A stretch of 64,000 nt of DNA from Locusta migratoria (GCA_026315105.1 CM048745.1:760321006-760385005), one strand, 5' to 3'; counted from the stretch's first letter, positions 22,260 to 33,291 are shown. Notes: a model not told the origin generated them from the letters alone. Numbers and translations: made by a program.

Positions 22260-23399
22260 AATGAGAGCGTTTACCGACTTGCAATAAACTTTGAACATAA
22301 TTTCAAATCTTTACGAAACTTTCCCTCGCTGACAACCCCAAGAAATTGATGAAAGGAAAAACGTTTATCGCTCACAACTTCTCAGAGGGCATTTGGCATG
22401 ACGTTATAAGTTATTGCTTCAACACTGTTAACTGTATTCGCGAGACAATCCACAGACAGTACACATACATACCACTGAATGTTGCTTCGATACTATATCA
22501 GAGTTCGACCTATAGTTCATGAATAATCGCATCATCACACATGGGGTTTAGATTTATTACGTCTACGCTAACACCAATCACGACGTATTTCAGACATTAG
22601 GCACATATACCACTGAATGTACCTTCGAATTATATCGTATTAGACACATATTGAAGCAGATATGACGTCTTAAACAATGACATTTCCGAATAATTACAAC
22701 ATCATGCGGTTTTTTTCCACATCTCCATCTAAAATAATGGACCGATTTCAACTAAACTTGGAACACATATCGCTCACTATCAGACAACAATCGCTCTGGG
22801 TTAAAAACAACCTACAACAGATATTTTAGGGAAAATGACGTAAGCAAGAAGTGAAAAAAATTTCCACAACGTGACGCATGAGTTACGAGACTTCATTCAT
22901 CCATTATTTATTCATCGTATTCCTAATATTACTCTCTACAGATCTGGAAAATTATATTATTGTAGAAGACATAGTAAAGGACATATGATGTAGAAGTAGT
23001 GAGCTGCTTGGAAACGAAACTTAAATGGACAGTTAGTAAGCAAGAAGCCGAGGGACAGAAAGGTAAAAACGAGATGCACTAACATAAGAAAGGAATAAAT
23101 ACAGGTTGTTCATAAGATATGACGACCCAAATAATTAGGTTCAAGCAAAACTACCACATCACACATGACGTTTAGATTTATTATGTCTCTACTACTAACT
23201 CTATTAACGACACATTTTGCAGGCAGTATAGAGATATACTTCTGAATATGTATTCTAAATTACATCATAATATACACATCGTTCAGGAGATATGACGTTT
23301 TCATGATAACATGAAGATGAAATTTTTTCCGAACTTTTATCTTCGTTTCTAATATAAGAGTGGAAAAATGCATATGTACACGGGCAATACCGTGATTAG
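22260..23399 (+). mobile_element. Helitron-like non-autonomous element
   Basis: It shares AATAAACTTTGAACATAATT and GACCGATTTCAACTAAACTT-type blocks with 14.2-15.4 kb and with the complete Helitron at 61275-62327. Inside, a segment centred on CACTGAATGT..CTTCGA is present twice with a spacing of about 138 bp (22472 and 22610), with a related third segment at 23110-23300. The right end is a hairpin, CACGGGCAATACCGTG (23379-23394), then ATTAG followed by T. That matches the Helitron pattern of hairpin, CTRR, T. No coding sequence. Confidence 0.75.
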
Positions 23400-23625
23400 T
23401 AGATAATTTTTGTATAAATTACTCATCTCCTTGGTAATGAATACAAAAAACACCACAAACATATGGGAGAAGAGTTGTTTCAGTTTGTAGCAACTGGCTT
23501 ACGGTACCTGGATTTGTAATCAAGTATCACTGAGATTAATTGAGGCAGAGACAGTTCGTTCCCAGAACGTGTCAACATTGCATACAGGAACCTGCTAAGC
23601 AGTTGCTTTAACACTTTAACTGCCA

Positions 23626-23730
23626 ATCCCGTCAATTGACGGGATACAAAAATTTCCGTAGACTGCCGATCCCGTCAATTGACGGAATTCGGTTTTTAAT
23701 GTTTGTAAATATGAAATCCCGTCAACTGAC
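23626..23730. promoter_or_regulatory. Three copies of a CCGTCAATTGACGG palindrome at the piggyBac left end
   Basis: ATCCCGTCAATTGACGGGAT is a perfect 20-bp palindrome at 23626-23645. A second, ATCCCGTCAATTGACGGAAT, is at 23669-23688, and a third, half-decayed copy (ATCCCGTCAACTGAC) is at 23716-23730. Spacings are about 43 and 46 bp. They may be subterminal transposase-binding or silencing-related sites; the function is inferred. Confidence 0.6.
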
Positions 23731-23831
23731 TTCTCTTCGTTGTGCCGCAAGGGGTAAGTAGAATGTTAGAAAAGGAGAAGACAGGTCTTGTTCGAACTGT
23801 AATGAAAAACAGGAAGGGAATGCCTTAGGCT

Positions 23832-24480
23832 TTGAAATCACCCAACATACAAAGAAGGGAACATATTCCGGAGGAGTGGAAATCTTTTGGCTGTGTGCTG
23901 GAAAGACAAAAGATATGTCAATATGCTAAGTACAAGACACAGGGCAGAAATGATATAATTATGAAGACAGAAGAGGTAAACAAAAAACCAAAACCTGCTT
24001 TTGTTGTGGAGTACAACAAAACGAAGGTCGGAGTTGATCTGTCCGATCAAAGGATGTCATACAGGGCTTTCGAACATAGAAAAGTGGAATGTAAGAAGAA
24101 ACTTGCATTTCACTATCTGGTGCCTGGTATATGCATGTATTCTCCATAACAAAATAAAAGCTGAGGAGATGCCTCTATCCAATTTCATAAAGGTGTTGTG
24201 TACAGAATCGCCAATGTGTGAAGACGATACTCGCAAAGCAACTTCCGATAAAGGCCACCTGAGCAGGTTGTCTGCAGGAAAGCATTTTCTAGAAAAAATT
24301 CCACCTCCCACAGGTAAAAGTAGAATTCAAAGGATGTGCAAAGTATGCTCAACCAGAGGAAAAAAGCAACCTGGAAAGGCAGTAAGAAAAGACACATCAT
24401 ACCAGTGCAGTGAGTACAAAATCGCAATGTGCAAAGAATCATGTTTTACATTGTATCATACGAAAAAAAAAATTACACTG
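23832..24480 (+). pseudogene. piggyBac transposase C-terminal region
   Basis: Plus strand with one frame change near 24100. Visible motifs are PKPAFVVEYNKTKVGVDLSD (the conserved VxxYNxxMGGVDxxDQ block with the third catalytic Asp) and YRAFEHRKVECKKKLAFHYL. After the frame change come YACILHNK and RLSAGKHFLEKIPP. A cysteine-rich C-terminal zinc-binding domain, CKVCSTRGKK...YQCSEYKIAMCKESCFTLYH, is split by ordinary residues. The N-terminal half with the first two catalytic Asp residues is missing. Confidence 0.93.
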
Positions 24481-24834
24481 TGTGAAAATGTGTGTATATA
24501 TGTAATAAGTGTTTTAATCAGTGTTTTATTATTGAAAGTGGAATAAAAGCTTTTCTATTACGACAATCATGATGTAAGAACTTTATGATATCCGTAAACT
24601 TTTTTTTCTTTTTCCCAAAAATTGACATTGTTTGAAAATATATGGAAAAGGAGGTAAACATTCAAAGAAACTGAAAGTAGGTAATCAGGAAGAAGAAGTC
24701 CAAGGCTTTCAGAAAAGGTTATTACCGCATTTAAATGTTGTCTAGTTTTCTATTACAAAATACTAAATACTGCTCAAAACACCTGGCATTCTTAGAAATG
24801 GCAAAGTTTACAGGGCCGGCAGTCAAAGTGTTAA

Positions 24835-26310
24835 GTAATATTTGATATCACTACCTAGTATACAACTGCCATGGCCTAGCACCAGATGACATGTCAGGTG
24901 TAACGAGAAAACATTGTTCGAACAAGTCTTCCCTGTGTATCAGTGAAAACTGTCAGCTCCATTAGTTCCTGGTGGTAGCCTTCACATACATTAAAAACGC
25001 AGAGGAGAACTTTATTTTAAAGACGATTCATGTTATACATACCTCTTATCTACTGCCAATTATCCACTGATTAGAGAGAAATAAACCCCTATAAAGTACC
25101 CTTGTAGTTAGATTACCTTATTAAGGGGCGTATAAGTTTACACATTGTGATGCAGCCGTGGTTGATAACAAGCAGGAGATCTTTAAATGTTTCTTCGTCG
25201 CAGTTTCCACTCTGCGAGACGAACTCCGACCGTCTTGGGAGCGTATTGTTATAGGAGTGTTCGTGCAGCGTGTTGAAGTTTACCCATTTGTGACTGCCGG
25301 GAAAGTTTTAATGGGTATTTTTACGATCCTGTAGCACCGCATTCAGCAGCACACAGTTCCGCAATTTAGCGGATCGTTGGCAAACGAGAAAAATGGAACA
25401 ATGCTCATACCAACTTCACTGCAAGACGGGAAATCGCTCCAAAGACTTTTAACTAAATGAGTCTATGACCCAGAGATGGCGTAATATTACAGACTAATTA
25501 CACTGCAAGTAGACGGTAAAGACAGGGATAAGGCAGTGTTAACTAAGACGCGAGAGCAGACGCAGCTTGTCGTCTTTAACAGCAACTTTACGTTTTTATG
25601 CGTCAGTGAAGTTGAATAGTGGTGACGTGCATTGTGAAAATGCGAACGCATAAAACATCATTTTAACATAACTGTTGATCTAATGAATACAGACACTTGT
25701 CTCAACAGATCTTTGTTTAGAAGTGAAATGTAAACGGGTCAAGAATGACCAATGGTAGAATTAAGAAATGATCTATGTGTGATACTAATGAATAAGAGTG
25801 AAATTAAGTGAGCAGATAAAGAGTAAATCAAAACAACGCTACGAAATTCAGAGCAGTTGATAGATCTATGTAAAACCTTACCAATGGATGAACGTTGACA
25901 AGGTAGCCGCTAATTTTTGGCTGGGTACTAGGAAGAACTTCGGAGATGTCAACGACGGGCCAAACACTACCTATAACATCTCAGTCAATGATGTTTTCCT
26001 CCTGTAATGTATGTGTACATGATAGAACGAAATAAAAGTATTCCAACTTTATCAAACAAACCCTCAGACTCCATAACTAACTGATTACTACAGAATACTA
26101 TTAAAAAACTTAGTATACCGTCTTATCTTTGTATGTTACATATATGGTAAACCCTCAAAACGCATTAAACTGTAATGAAAATTTTTTTTATCACTAAATA
26201 GACCAGTGACACAATCAGTACACACATGATGCCTTGAATAATACATCGAAGTCACGATATTTACGTTCAGTGTCTACACCAAACGTCATTCCCATTTTCA
26301 ACCACCAATC
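24835..26310. other. No gene recognised
   Basis: No protein motif, SINE box or terminal repeat was seen here. Composition is mixed and open frames are short. It may be host intergenic or intronic DNA, or very old repeat. Confidence 0.45.
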
Positions 26311-26314
26311 CTTA

Positions 26315-26770
26315 CGTTGTTGTTGTTATGGTCTTCAGTCCGGAGACTGGTTTGATGCAGCTCTCCACAATACCCTATCCTGAGCAAGCCTTTTCATCTC
26401 CTCATAAGAACGACAACCCACATCTACTTGAATCTGTTTACTACACGTGTCTCTTGGTCTCCCTCTGCGATTTTTACCCCACACACTTCCCTCCAGTGGT
26501 AAATTTACGATTCCTCGATGTCTAAGAATGTGTCCTACCAAACGATCCCGTCTTTTAGTCAGGGTGTGCCAGAAATTCCTTTTCTCACCAATTCTATTCA
26601 GTACCTCTTCATTAGTTATGCGATCTACCCACCTAATCTTCAGCATTCTTCTGTAGCACCACATTTCAAAAGCCTCTATTCTCTTCCTGTCCGCATTGCT
26701 TATCGTCCATGTTTCACTCCCGTACAAAGCAACACTCCACACAAATGCCTTTAGAAAAGACTTCCTTACT
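26315..26770 (-). mobile_element. RTE-type LINE 3' fragment (RT C-terminus)
   Basis: The minus-strand protein is open for about 145 residues: FLKAFVWSVALYGSETWTIS, RIEAFEMWCYRRMLKIRWVD, RRDRLVGHILRH, RGRPRDT and SYEEMKRLAQDRVLWRAASN, then a stop. A short 3' UTR (GACTGAAGACCATAACAAC) and an AAC-type tail follow at about 26315-26328. The 5' side is truncated near 26770, as is usual for LINEs. It is among the youngest-looking reading frames in the window. Confidence 0.9.
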
Positions 26771-26944
26771 ATCTTCACCAAAATAATGGTGACAATTATT
26801 GAGCTTCCAAAATACAAAACAGAACAATAATAACATGTACGATCTATGATTACCGATTGTAGCTGAATTACAATGTTATATACATATTTATACTACGGCT
26901 ACATTCAGTAATCGTAGTTTGTAGATGCCATTATTGCACTTTAT

Positions 26945-27500
26945 ACAGGATATAGTAAAAGGATGGCGCAAACTTACACGTTTGAAAGTACTCGATAATA
27001 GAAGCAAAAATGTCCCAGTAAACATGAGTTCGCAAGCGAGCCATTTGCGAGATAATTACGAATGTATGGTTCTAATCCGCCACTGACGCCATCGTTTGTT
27101 ACATCCTACGGTTTATCCCTTCGCACTTGATGCCGTCCTATGTTCGTTGTTCGGCGTCATCATGCAGAATTGCTTGAGGATGTTTCCCTTCAACAACGGC
27201 AGGCTATGTGGTGGATGATGGAGTTCCGACACAATTTGCTGATGGTGTGAGACGGCATCTAACGCGCAGATACGGCCAAAGATAGATCGAGGCGGACCTG
27301 TACCTCGGGCTTCAAGATCACCTGATCTAAATCCTTTAGATTTTGGTGTCTGGGGTCACATGAGAGGCGAAGTGTTCAGCAAATCTATTAACACAGTTAA
27401 AGAACTGGAACGGAAAGTTGTACACGCTTGTCAAGAACTCCGAAATGATCTCGGGGTTTTCGGAAGAGCTGCATCCAGTTGCAAGAAATACACTTCGAAT
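26945..27500 (+). mobile_element. Mariner-like remnant
   Basis: The 5' side starts with a possible terminal repeat (ACAGGATATAGTAAAAGGAT). From 27140 a broken C-terminal transposase half is readable in changing frames: LLEDVSLQQRQAMWWM (27170-27220), RRHLTRRYGQR (27250), then SPDLNPLDFGVWGHMRGEVF (about 27325-27385) and VKELERKVVHACQE. It is the same mariner lineage as 11488-12592 but much older, and the N-terminal half is missing. Confidence 0.7.
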
Positions 27501-27532
27501 ACCTCCTTTAACAAATAACCCATACGCGAAAT

Positions 27533-27713
27533 GTGAACTAAATGCGATGTAAAACCCTAATAGTTCAGTCTGAACTTCAAATATATTTGTACTATCTAGG
27601 ACGATGTTTACAGTTATGCCAGTGAATTGTGAAGCGAATGCGATATAAATCTTAATAATAAAGTCTAAATTAATGTGCACTAATTACGACGATGCTTACA
27701 AAGACATCAGTGG
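27533..27713. repeat. Two-copy tandem repeat, period about 96 bp
   Basis: GTGAA..AATGCGAT (27533 and 27629) and GACGATG.TTACA followed by CAGT (about 27602 and 27690) recur in the same order. The hAT element begins immediately after the second unit. Confidence 0.6.
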
Positions 27714-27719
27714 TGGCTA

Positions 27720-29888
27720 CAGGGCCGGCACAAGCCCAAGTGCCGCCCCGTGCGAGCTGCTAAATTGCCGCCCCATCTACACCAAGCATTATTTTTCTTT
27801 TCCTTTTTTTTTACAAAACGTTCGTGAAATTTTATTTAACAAATCTACAAATCAGTAGGAAAAGTCAGCAATTAATCGCAACTTTTGTTTTTACTTTTCA
27901 GATCTACTTAGGTTTCGGCCACTGAGCGGCCAGTTTTAAAGCTTTTAATATGTGCTTACAGCTAAACCGTCATGTTGACACGTTCAGGACTACGGTATAG
28001 ATGTAAACATAACTCAAAGCATTGAGAATAGCCACTCTGTGCCAGAAATCTATAAAGATATGGAAAATAAAAACAGTTGAAACGGCCAAAGAGTGGGGCG
28101 GAAGACAATGGAGAGAGGAAGAATAAGGAGATGGGGTGACATAATAATGCAACAAATACACACTCCGGAATCGACGGGTACTGATGCTAGTCGAAATATT
28201 AACTCACTGCACTGCGGTTATTCATTCCAAAGAACTGACATTCGCCATCTGTCGTAATTTGCGTGAGTCAGTTCTGTCGTGTCTGATTATGGAATAAGGG
28301 GGTAACGAATTAGTCATCGCCGTATCACGTCACTTTTCTGCGCTTTATTTTCATTCTAGCCACTAGGGTGACGCGTGCTAATTTGCCAATTTTTTAAGTA
28401 ACAGATCCTAAGAAAAACAAATTTTACTATTCTGAATTCTTGAAGGAGAAAAATTCTAACTTATGAGTAACGTGCATGCGCAATACTAATTGTAGGTTAT
28501 ATAAAAAGCACATATGTATCTATTACATCCCAAGTTCCAAGAAATTCTGACGCACCAATTCTTCAGTTCTTGTGAAACTCAATGAAAGTGCTTCTGTCCA
28601 ATCTTGACTCTCTCGGCCAGCTATCGAAACGATTTCTGTAGTTTTCATTGTAGAGAACGCAACAATACCTATTGTCTGGAAAGGCGAAGTGATGACGCGG
28701 CAGTGCCAGGAACTAGGTCACGTGATGTGGTACAGCGAGGCTACCGTTAAACTAGCGCCCAAGAAGAAGCAAGAAGCTCACAATAAGTATGTGACCAATC
28801 ATATGGATAAATGTATTATCAGGAAGTAATTTCATAGCATTACGAACAATAGAAAGAAATACGAACTTTGCGAAAGCTGCACAACTTTTGTCAAACTGAA
28901 ATGAGCTTCAAAGCTAGCAAGGAAACCCTTAGAAGCAGTGTTCTGTCTATGGATTTTCGTTTTACAAGGTGTCAAAATTAAGGTTTTGTTTCGCTTGGAC
29001 GAGAAGGCATTGTTGCTAAAAGACCATACTTTCTCAGGTTTTCATCAGAATCAAAGCGACCAGTAGTTTACTTAGACGAAACATAGATTCACACGCATTA
29101 TACAGTAAATAAATGTTGGCAAACTCATAGTGTGTGAGTAGCATTGTCACACAAAAGTGCTAGTCAGAGTTTAATTGTGTTCATACAGGCAGAGACAGGT
29201 GTTTCAGGGCTCAAAAACCAAAACGTCCGACTCAGAAACGGATAGCCAACATTTTCAAAAATACGTCGAATTCCAACTTATGCCAGGCTTATTATCTATT
29301 TCTTTATCCCTTGTAATTACTCACAGCCTATTTGCCCATTCGGAATACTTCTACTAGCCATTGTAGGTATTCAACATGTTTGACTGTAGTAATGTTCAAC
29401 AATTTTTTTTCCATACCTCAGGAAGAATAAAACACCCAACTGCCATTGAAGGGCTTAGCAAAATTGCTTCAGGCTTAACATGTAACCGCACATTGCATTC
29501 GAATTTCCAAATTAGATTTCGTCTCCTGCAAAATTAGTTGTGAGTAAACGCACGGCGCGTAACACGCTGGCAGCGCTCCACTCATAGAATACGGGCGTGT
29601 ACGCCAGACTGCTTCCCTTTCGACGTAAACACGACGGCGCTGCCATAGTGGCGAGCAAGAAATTAGTCCTCCCCATCCCCTTGTTCAACAGGGGCGACCG
29701 GCAGGTAGTCGAGGCGCCACGGCACAGTTCCCGAAGCCGCTCCCTCCGAGATTTGGTTTCGAATCCCCTCTTTGGCATGAATGTTGAGTTTGTACTACAG
29801 AAAAAAGGGGGGATGGCAGATTTGCCGCCCCTCGGAAAGTGCCGCCCCGTGCGGCCGCACGTTTCGCACGTGCCTTGCGCCGGCCCTG
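27720..29888 (+). mobile_element. hAT transposon, 2.17 kb
   Basis: The left end CAGGGCCGGCACAAG and the inverted right end CAGGGCCGGCGCAAG match at 14 of 15 positions. A perfect 8-bp target duplication GGTGGCTA lies at 27712-27719 and 29889-29896, which is diagnostic of hAT. Both subterminal regions contain GTGCCGCCCCGTGCG in direct orientation. No hAT transposase (BED finger or dimerisation domain) is recognisable. The interior instead contains a fragment of a different transposase (28750-29350). The end sequence resembles Tip100/Zaphod-type hATs; that assignment is tentative. Strand is nominal. Confidence 0.88.
28750..29350 (+). pseudogene. DDE transposase remnant (IS630/Tc1-like) inside the hAT
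   Basis: In broken plus-strand frames: REGIVAKRPYFLRFSSESKR, then PVVYLDET followed by a stop in place of Trp, then IHTHYTVNKCWQTHSV (about 29045-29140) and SLIVFIQAETGVSGL (about 29165-29210). HFQKYVEFQLMPGL lies at about 29250-29290. LDETW with a following HAG/QAETG strand is the pattern of DDE_3-type transposases with the first catalytic Asp. This is foreign to hAT, so either a second element inserted here or the hAT captured it. Confidence 0.55.
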
Positions 29889-29896
29889 GGTGGCTA

Positions 29897-31470
29897 CGAA
29901 CCATATATTCGTAATTACCTCGCAAATGGCTTGTTTGCGGACCATGCTTAATGGCACATTCTTGCTTCTTTTATCGTGTACTTTCAACCACGTAAGTTTG
30001 TAGCATAATTTTTGTAAAACCCTATACGAAGACGGCCATGGATATGCTCTTCAGGGCAATGCACACTCGACCCAAACTCTTGCGGGAATCACGACGTACC
30101 TCAAGTAATGAATGATAGTGAACACTACGTTAGAAGTGTGTAGATCAGTTAATAATTTGAGTCTGACGGAAAGCGTGCAAGTTGGCCAGCGCGGCCGTGC
30201 TCGCATAAACTGCCTAGTAAACATGATAACCCTGCTTCTGGCCCCAGTTGTGTACACATTTTTCAACTTTCCCCACTTATTCACTTCAATACCTACTGAC
30301 AGCTAATACCGTCAATTCCTTTATGTGCAAACACCACATACCTATGATTTTCTTAATGTTCTCGGAAAGTAGTCCCCACTAATTGGAAGTCCTATTTTAT
30401 GCATCATGAACTATTTCATTATTTTAAAGGATCCAATTGAAATATCGTGGGATACTGGCGCCAGTCTTGCTCTCATTAATCGAACCTGCAACAAAAGTAA
30501 TTGCTGTTCGCTCAATATTTCTGTCTCCCTAATTATTCTTAATTGCCCCAAGCCAGTAAAGAGGAATTAAGTCATCAGGGTAGATAACGTAAGAGTGTTA
30601 TAGATAAGCTCTAATTTCAGAGCTCGCCTCCAACACAAAGGTTTCGTATCTCACAGTTTCGTCTACATTGATTACCATGCTATATTGAAACTGAGGGCAA
30701 CGAACGTGCTGACAAAATGGGAAAAATACGATGACCTTACGTGCTACAATACCATACTCACGGAACACTACGTACGGTAACATTTCTTAAAGCACAGTAC
30801 TTAAGGTAATACATTTAACAACAGACAAAAAATTGGGACTTTTAACATGTTAATAAACGATACAGCAGCGGATTTCGCTTCAATTTTGGTACCTCAACTC
30901 GATGCGACGCTGTACTTAAGTGCTATCCTATTTCGCATGCTTTTATGCATATGTCAATGAGTCACTTTTAAAATCAGACATATATCTGCAATCAAATTTA
31001 AGAACTACGATTAAGTCTACGCACCACGGCACTAAACGTATTGGTGCACCATTATGCTGCACAAACTCTTGCAACCATCTATTAGTTTTCTGCTCTCCTT
31101 CTGCAACGGCCTTTGTCTCAGGGTTCATTTCTGTAACCGAAGCCTGAGTTTACCGTTCTGTTAAAATGATTGTATCAGCAAGATATACTTAAAATTCTTT
31201 GGACCTCTCTTATAATGAAGCGGTATCCGACTCAAACTAAAATGATTAATTCAGCGTATAACTAAATTCAGCCAACATTGTCTATACTAGCGAGGCACTT
31301 AAAATTCTATTTTAAGAAATCGCACTGAAACAAAGCTGCAAAATGTTACTCTCCAACAAGAGGAACATCCATTAATATAAAAGTCGACCCCCTCTGCCTG
31401 CACCACGCCCGGGGGATGGTTGGAGGTGACTTTGAAACTATGTATATGAATCGCTATTTTTGATAAAACA
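29897..31470. other. No gene recognised
   Basis: No transposon protein, SINE box or terminal repeat recognised. Open frames are below 80 codons with no motif. Confidence 0.45.
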
Positions 31471-31480
31471 CTTATTGGTA

Positions 31481-31614
31481 TTGGACCGCATCGTCAATAT
31501 ATCAAATGTTTCACCTACGTTTCGACCACTATTGTAAGCGGCGATCTACTGAGCCGCTTACAACAGTGGCCGAAACGTTGGTGAAACATTTGATATATTG
31601 ACGATGCGGTCCAA
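31481..31614. repeat. Fold-back palindrome, 61-bp arms, 12-base loop
   Basis: The left arm (31481-31541, starting TTGGACCGCATCGTCAATAT) and the right arm (31554-31614, ending GACGATGCGGTCCAA) are reverse complements with 3 mismatches in 61. The loop is CGATCTACTGAG. Transcribed, it would form a near-perfect hairpin. It has no obvious target duplication and probably belongs to a fold-back or MITE-like family. Confidence 0.92.
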
Positions 31615-31679
31615 TATCCAGGAGTTTTGTCAACAATGACAACGGCCGCGGAATCCTTCGTTTACATGAACCCCTATTT

Positions 31680-31800
31680 CGGTTTCCGTGAAAAATTTGT
31701 AACTTTTGCATGAAACTTGATTTTCGTTTCATGATAGACAGTGCTGGTATAGGGAAATATAAAAATGAGTAGAAAATAATTTAAAAACTGTAATGTCTAA
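31680..31800 (+). repeat. Dispersed repeat shared with 35400-35560
   Basis: TAACTTTTGCATGAAACTTG, TTTCATGATAGACAGTGCTG and AAAATGAGTAGAAAA match TAACTTTTGTATGAAATATG, TTTTATGATAGATGGCGCTG and AAAATTAGTAGAAAA at 35475-35555. Both are on the plus strand. No coding content. Confidence 0.65.
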
Positions 31801-31889
31801 AATAAAAAAAAATAAAAAATACGAAAATCAAAGAGTTACGGATATTTTTCACAGTCCTATCATGTACGCCTCTCACAATCGGATGAATC

Positions 31890-33291
31890 ACACACAGGCT
31901 TCTCTTCCCGCTTTCTGCACTCCCTTCCCCGCGACGTCGGCCCAGTACGGGTTTCCCGATTGCGGTACGTGTCCGTTCCCTTCTCTCTTCACTTGATTCA
32001 TTACCCCTTCCTCCACCTTACCATTACTCCCCTCGTATACACCCTGGACAATTCCTCGCCTAGAGCTTCGGTTGAACTTGTCCCGCGATTCGAAGGCCTC
32101 TATCTCACCACTGGTTCTCCGTCGCCGGTACTATGCACTGATTGACACACTTCGCGGAGCACACATTATTTATACGGACGGTTCTTTGGTCGATGGCCAT
32201 GCTGGATATGCCTTTATTTATGGTGACCACATCGAACAGCGGTCATTGCCTTGTGGAAGCACATCTTCACCGCAGAGCTGGTCGGTATTTTGAGAGCTCT
32301 TGAACACCTCAGAGCGCGCACCAGGGGGTCGTTCGTCATCTGCAGCGACTCCCTGAGTGGCTTACAGGCCCTCGACCAGTTTCTACCGAAACAAGCTGTG
32401 GTGCGAGCCATTCAACATGCTGTCTTCGCCATTGGAGTGTCAGGCCGTTCTGTCACCTTTGTCTGGACACCAAGCCACATTGGTATACCGGGCAATGAAC
32501 GCGTCGATCAGCTGGCCAAGCAGGCCACTACTTCACGGTCCCTGGATATTGGCCTCCCAGACTCGGACCTCCAAACCCAGGTAATCCGCAAGGTCCTTCG
32601 GGTTTGGAATTCTAAATGGGCAGACTCGAACCCAATAAGCTCCGTGTTGTCAAGCCCTCTACCGCTGTGTGGAAGACCTCCCTGGGGGTTCTCGCAGGGA
32701 GTCGGTTGTCCTTTGCCGTCTCCGTATAGGCCATACTTGGCTCACGCATGGTCACCTTTTGCGTCGCGAGGACCCTCCTCAGTGTCGATGTGGTGCGTCT
32801 TTGACAGTCGCCCACATCTTAATTGAATGCCACAATTTAGCCGCAGCGAGACGAAATTTTAATATCCCTGACGCTTTGCAGCTTGCATTAGCTGACAACA
32901 CCTCCACGGTTAACTCTGTTTTAAATTTTATGCGTGAATGTGGATTTTACAAGTCAATTTAAAGTTCGTGTTTGTCTGTCACTGCTCTGTCCTCCACCTG
33001 CTTAAGTCTGTTAGGTAGGTGGTTTTAACGTGTTCCAGAGTGGCTGGGTGTGTTCCTTATATCCCTGTGACCACCCAGCAAAAACACTCTTGTACTGTTT
33101 CAGCTGTTTTATCCCTTCTTCGTTTTTAATCGTATCCTTTCTTCATATTAGTCTCAAAGTTTTAAACTTTGACTTGTTAACGCATTGATTTTGGATCGCT
33201 TAACAAAATGTTTTATCTCTTCGACTGGAACAAGGGACTGATAACCGTCGCTGTTTAGTCCCTTCCAAAACCCAACAACAACAACAACAAT
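31890..33291 (+). mobile_element. I-like LINE 3' fragment: RNase H domain and 3' UTR
   Basis: The 5'-truncated tail of a LINE ORF2. The linker is at about 31890-32100. RNase H (32150-32540) shows YTDGS (first Asp), FTAELVGILRAL (Glu), ICSDSLSGLQALDQFLP (Asp) and VWTPSHIGIPGNERVDQLAK (His and last Asp), with a frameshift near 32250. A C-terminal CCHC-type motif follows: CRCGASLTVAHILIECHN at 32788-32845, ending at a stop near 32960. The 3' UTR contains GTTAGGTAGGTGGTTTTAAC and, at its end, the hairpin AAGGGACT...AGTCCCTT (33233-33264). It ends in a (CAA)n tail to 33291. Confidence 0.9.
33233..33291 (+). promoter_or_regulatory. LINE 3'-terminal stem-loop and CAA tail
   Basis: AAGGGACTGATAACC and GTTTAGTCCCTT pair across an 8-base stem, followed by CAACAACAACAACAA. 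Essentially the same stem-loop closes the family 1 and family 2 SINEs of this window and the LINE fragment at 48118. It is probably the site recognised by the LINE reverse transcriptase. Confidence 0.65.

Larger units (their letters stand above)
23612..24830 (+). mobile_element. piggyBac transposon, internally deleted
   Basis: TTAA target duplications lie at 23608-23611 and 24831-24834. Terminal inverted repeats CACTTTAACTGCC (left) and CACTTTGACTGCC (right, inverted) begin immediately inside. At 1219 bp it is about half the length of an autonomous element. It carries only the C-terminal part of the transposase and cannot move without help. The left end contains three copies of a palindromic motif. 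Confidence 0.94.

Noticed and set aside
29512..29925. 137-codon minus-strand and 105-codon plus-strand open frames at the hAT right end
   Set aside because: Both lie over the GC-rich subterminal region of the hAT and read through its terminal repeat; neither has a recognisable domain, and GC-rich DNA lengthens chance frames.
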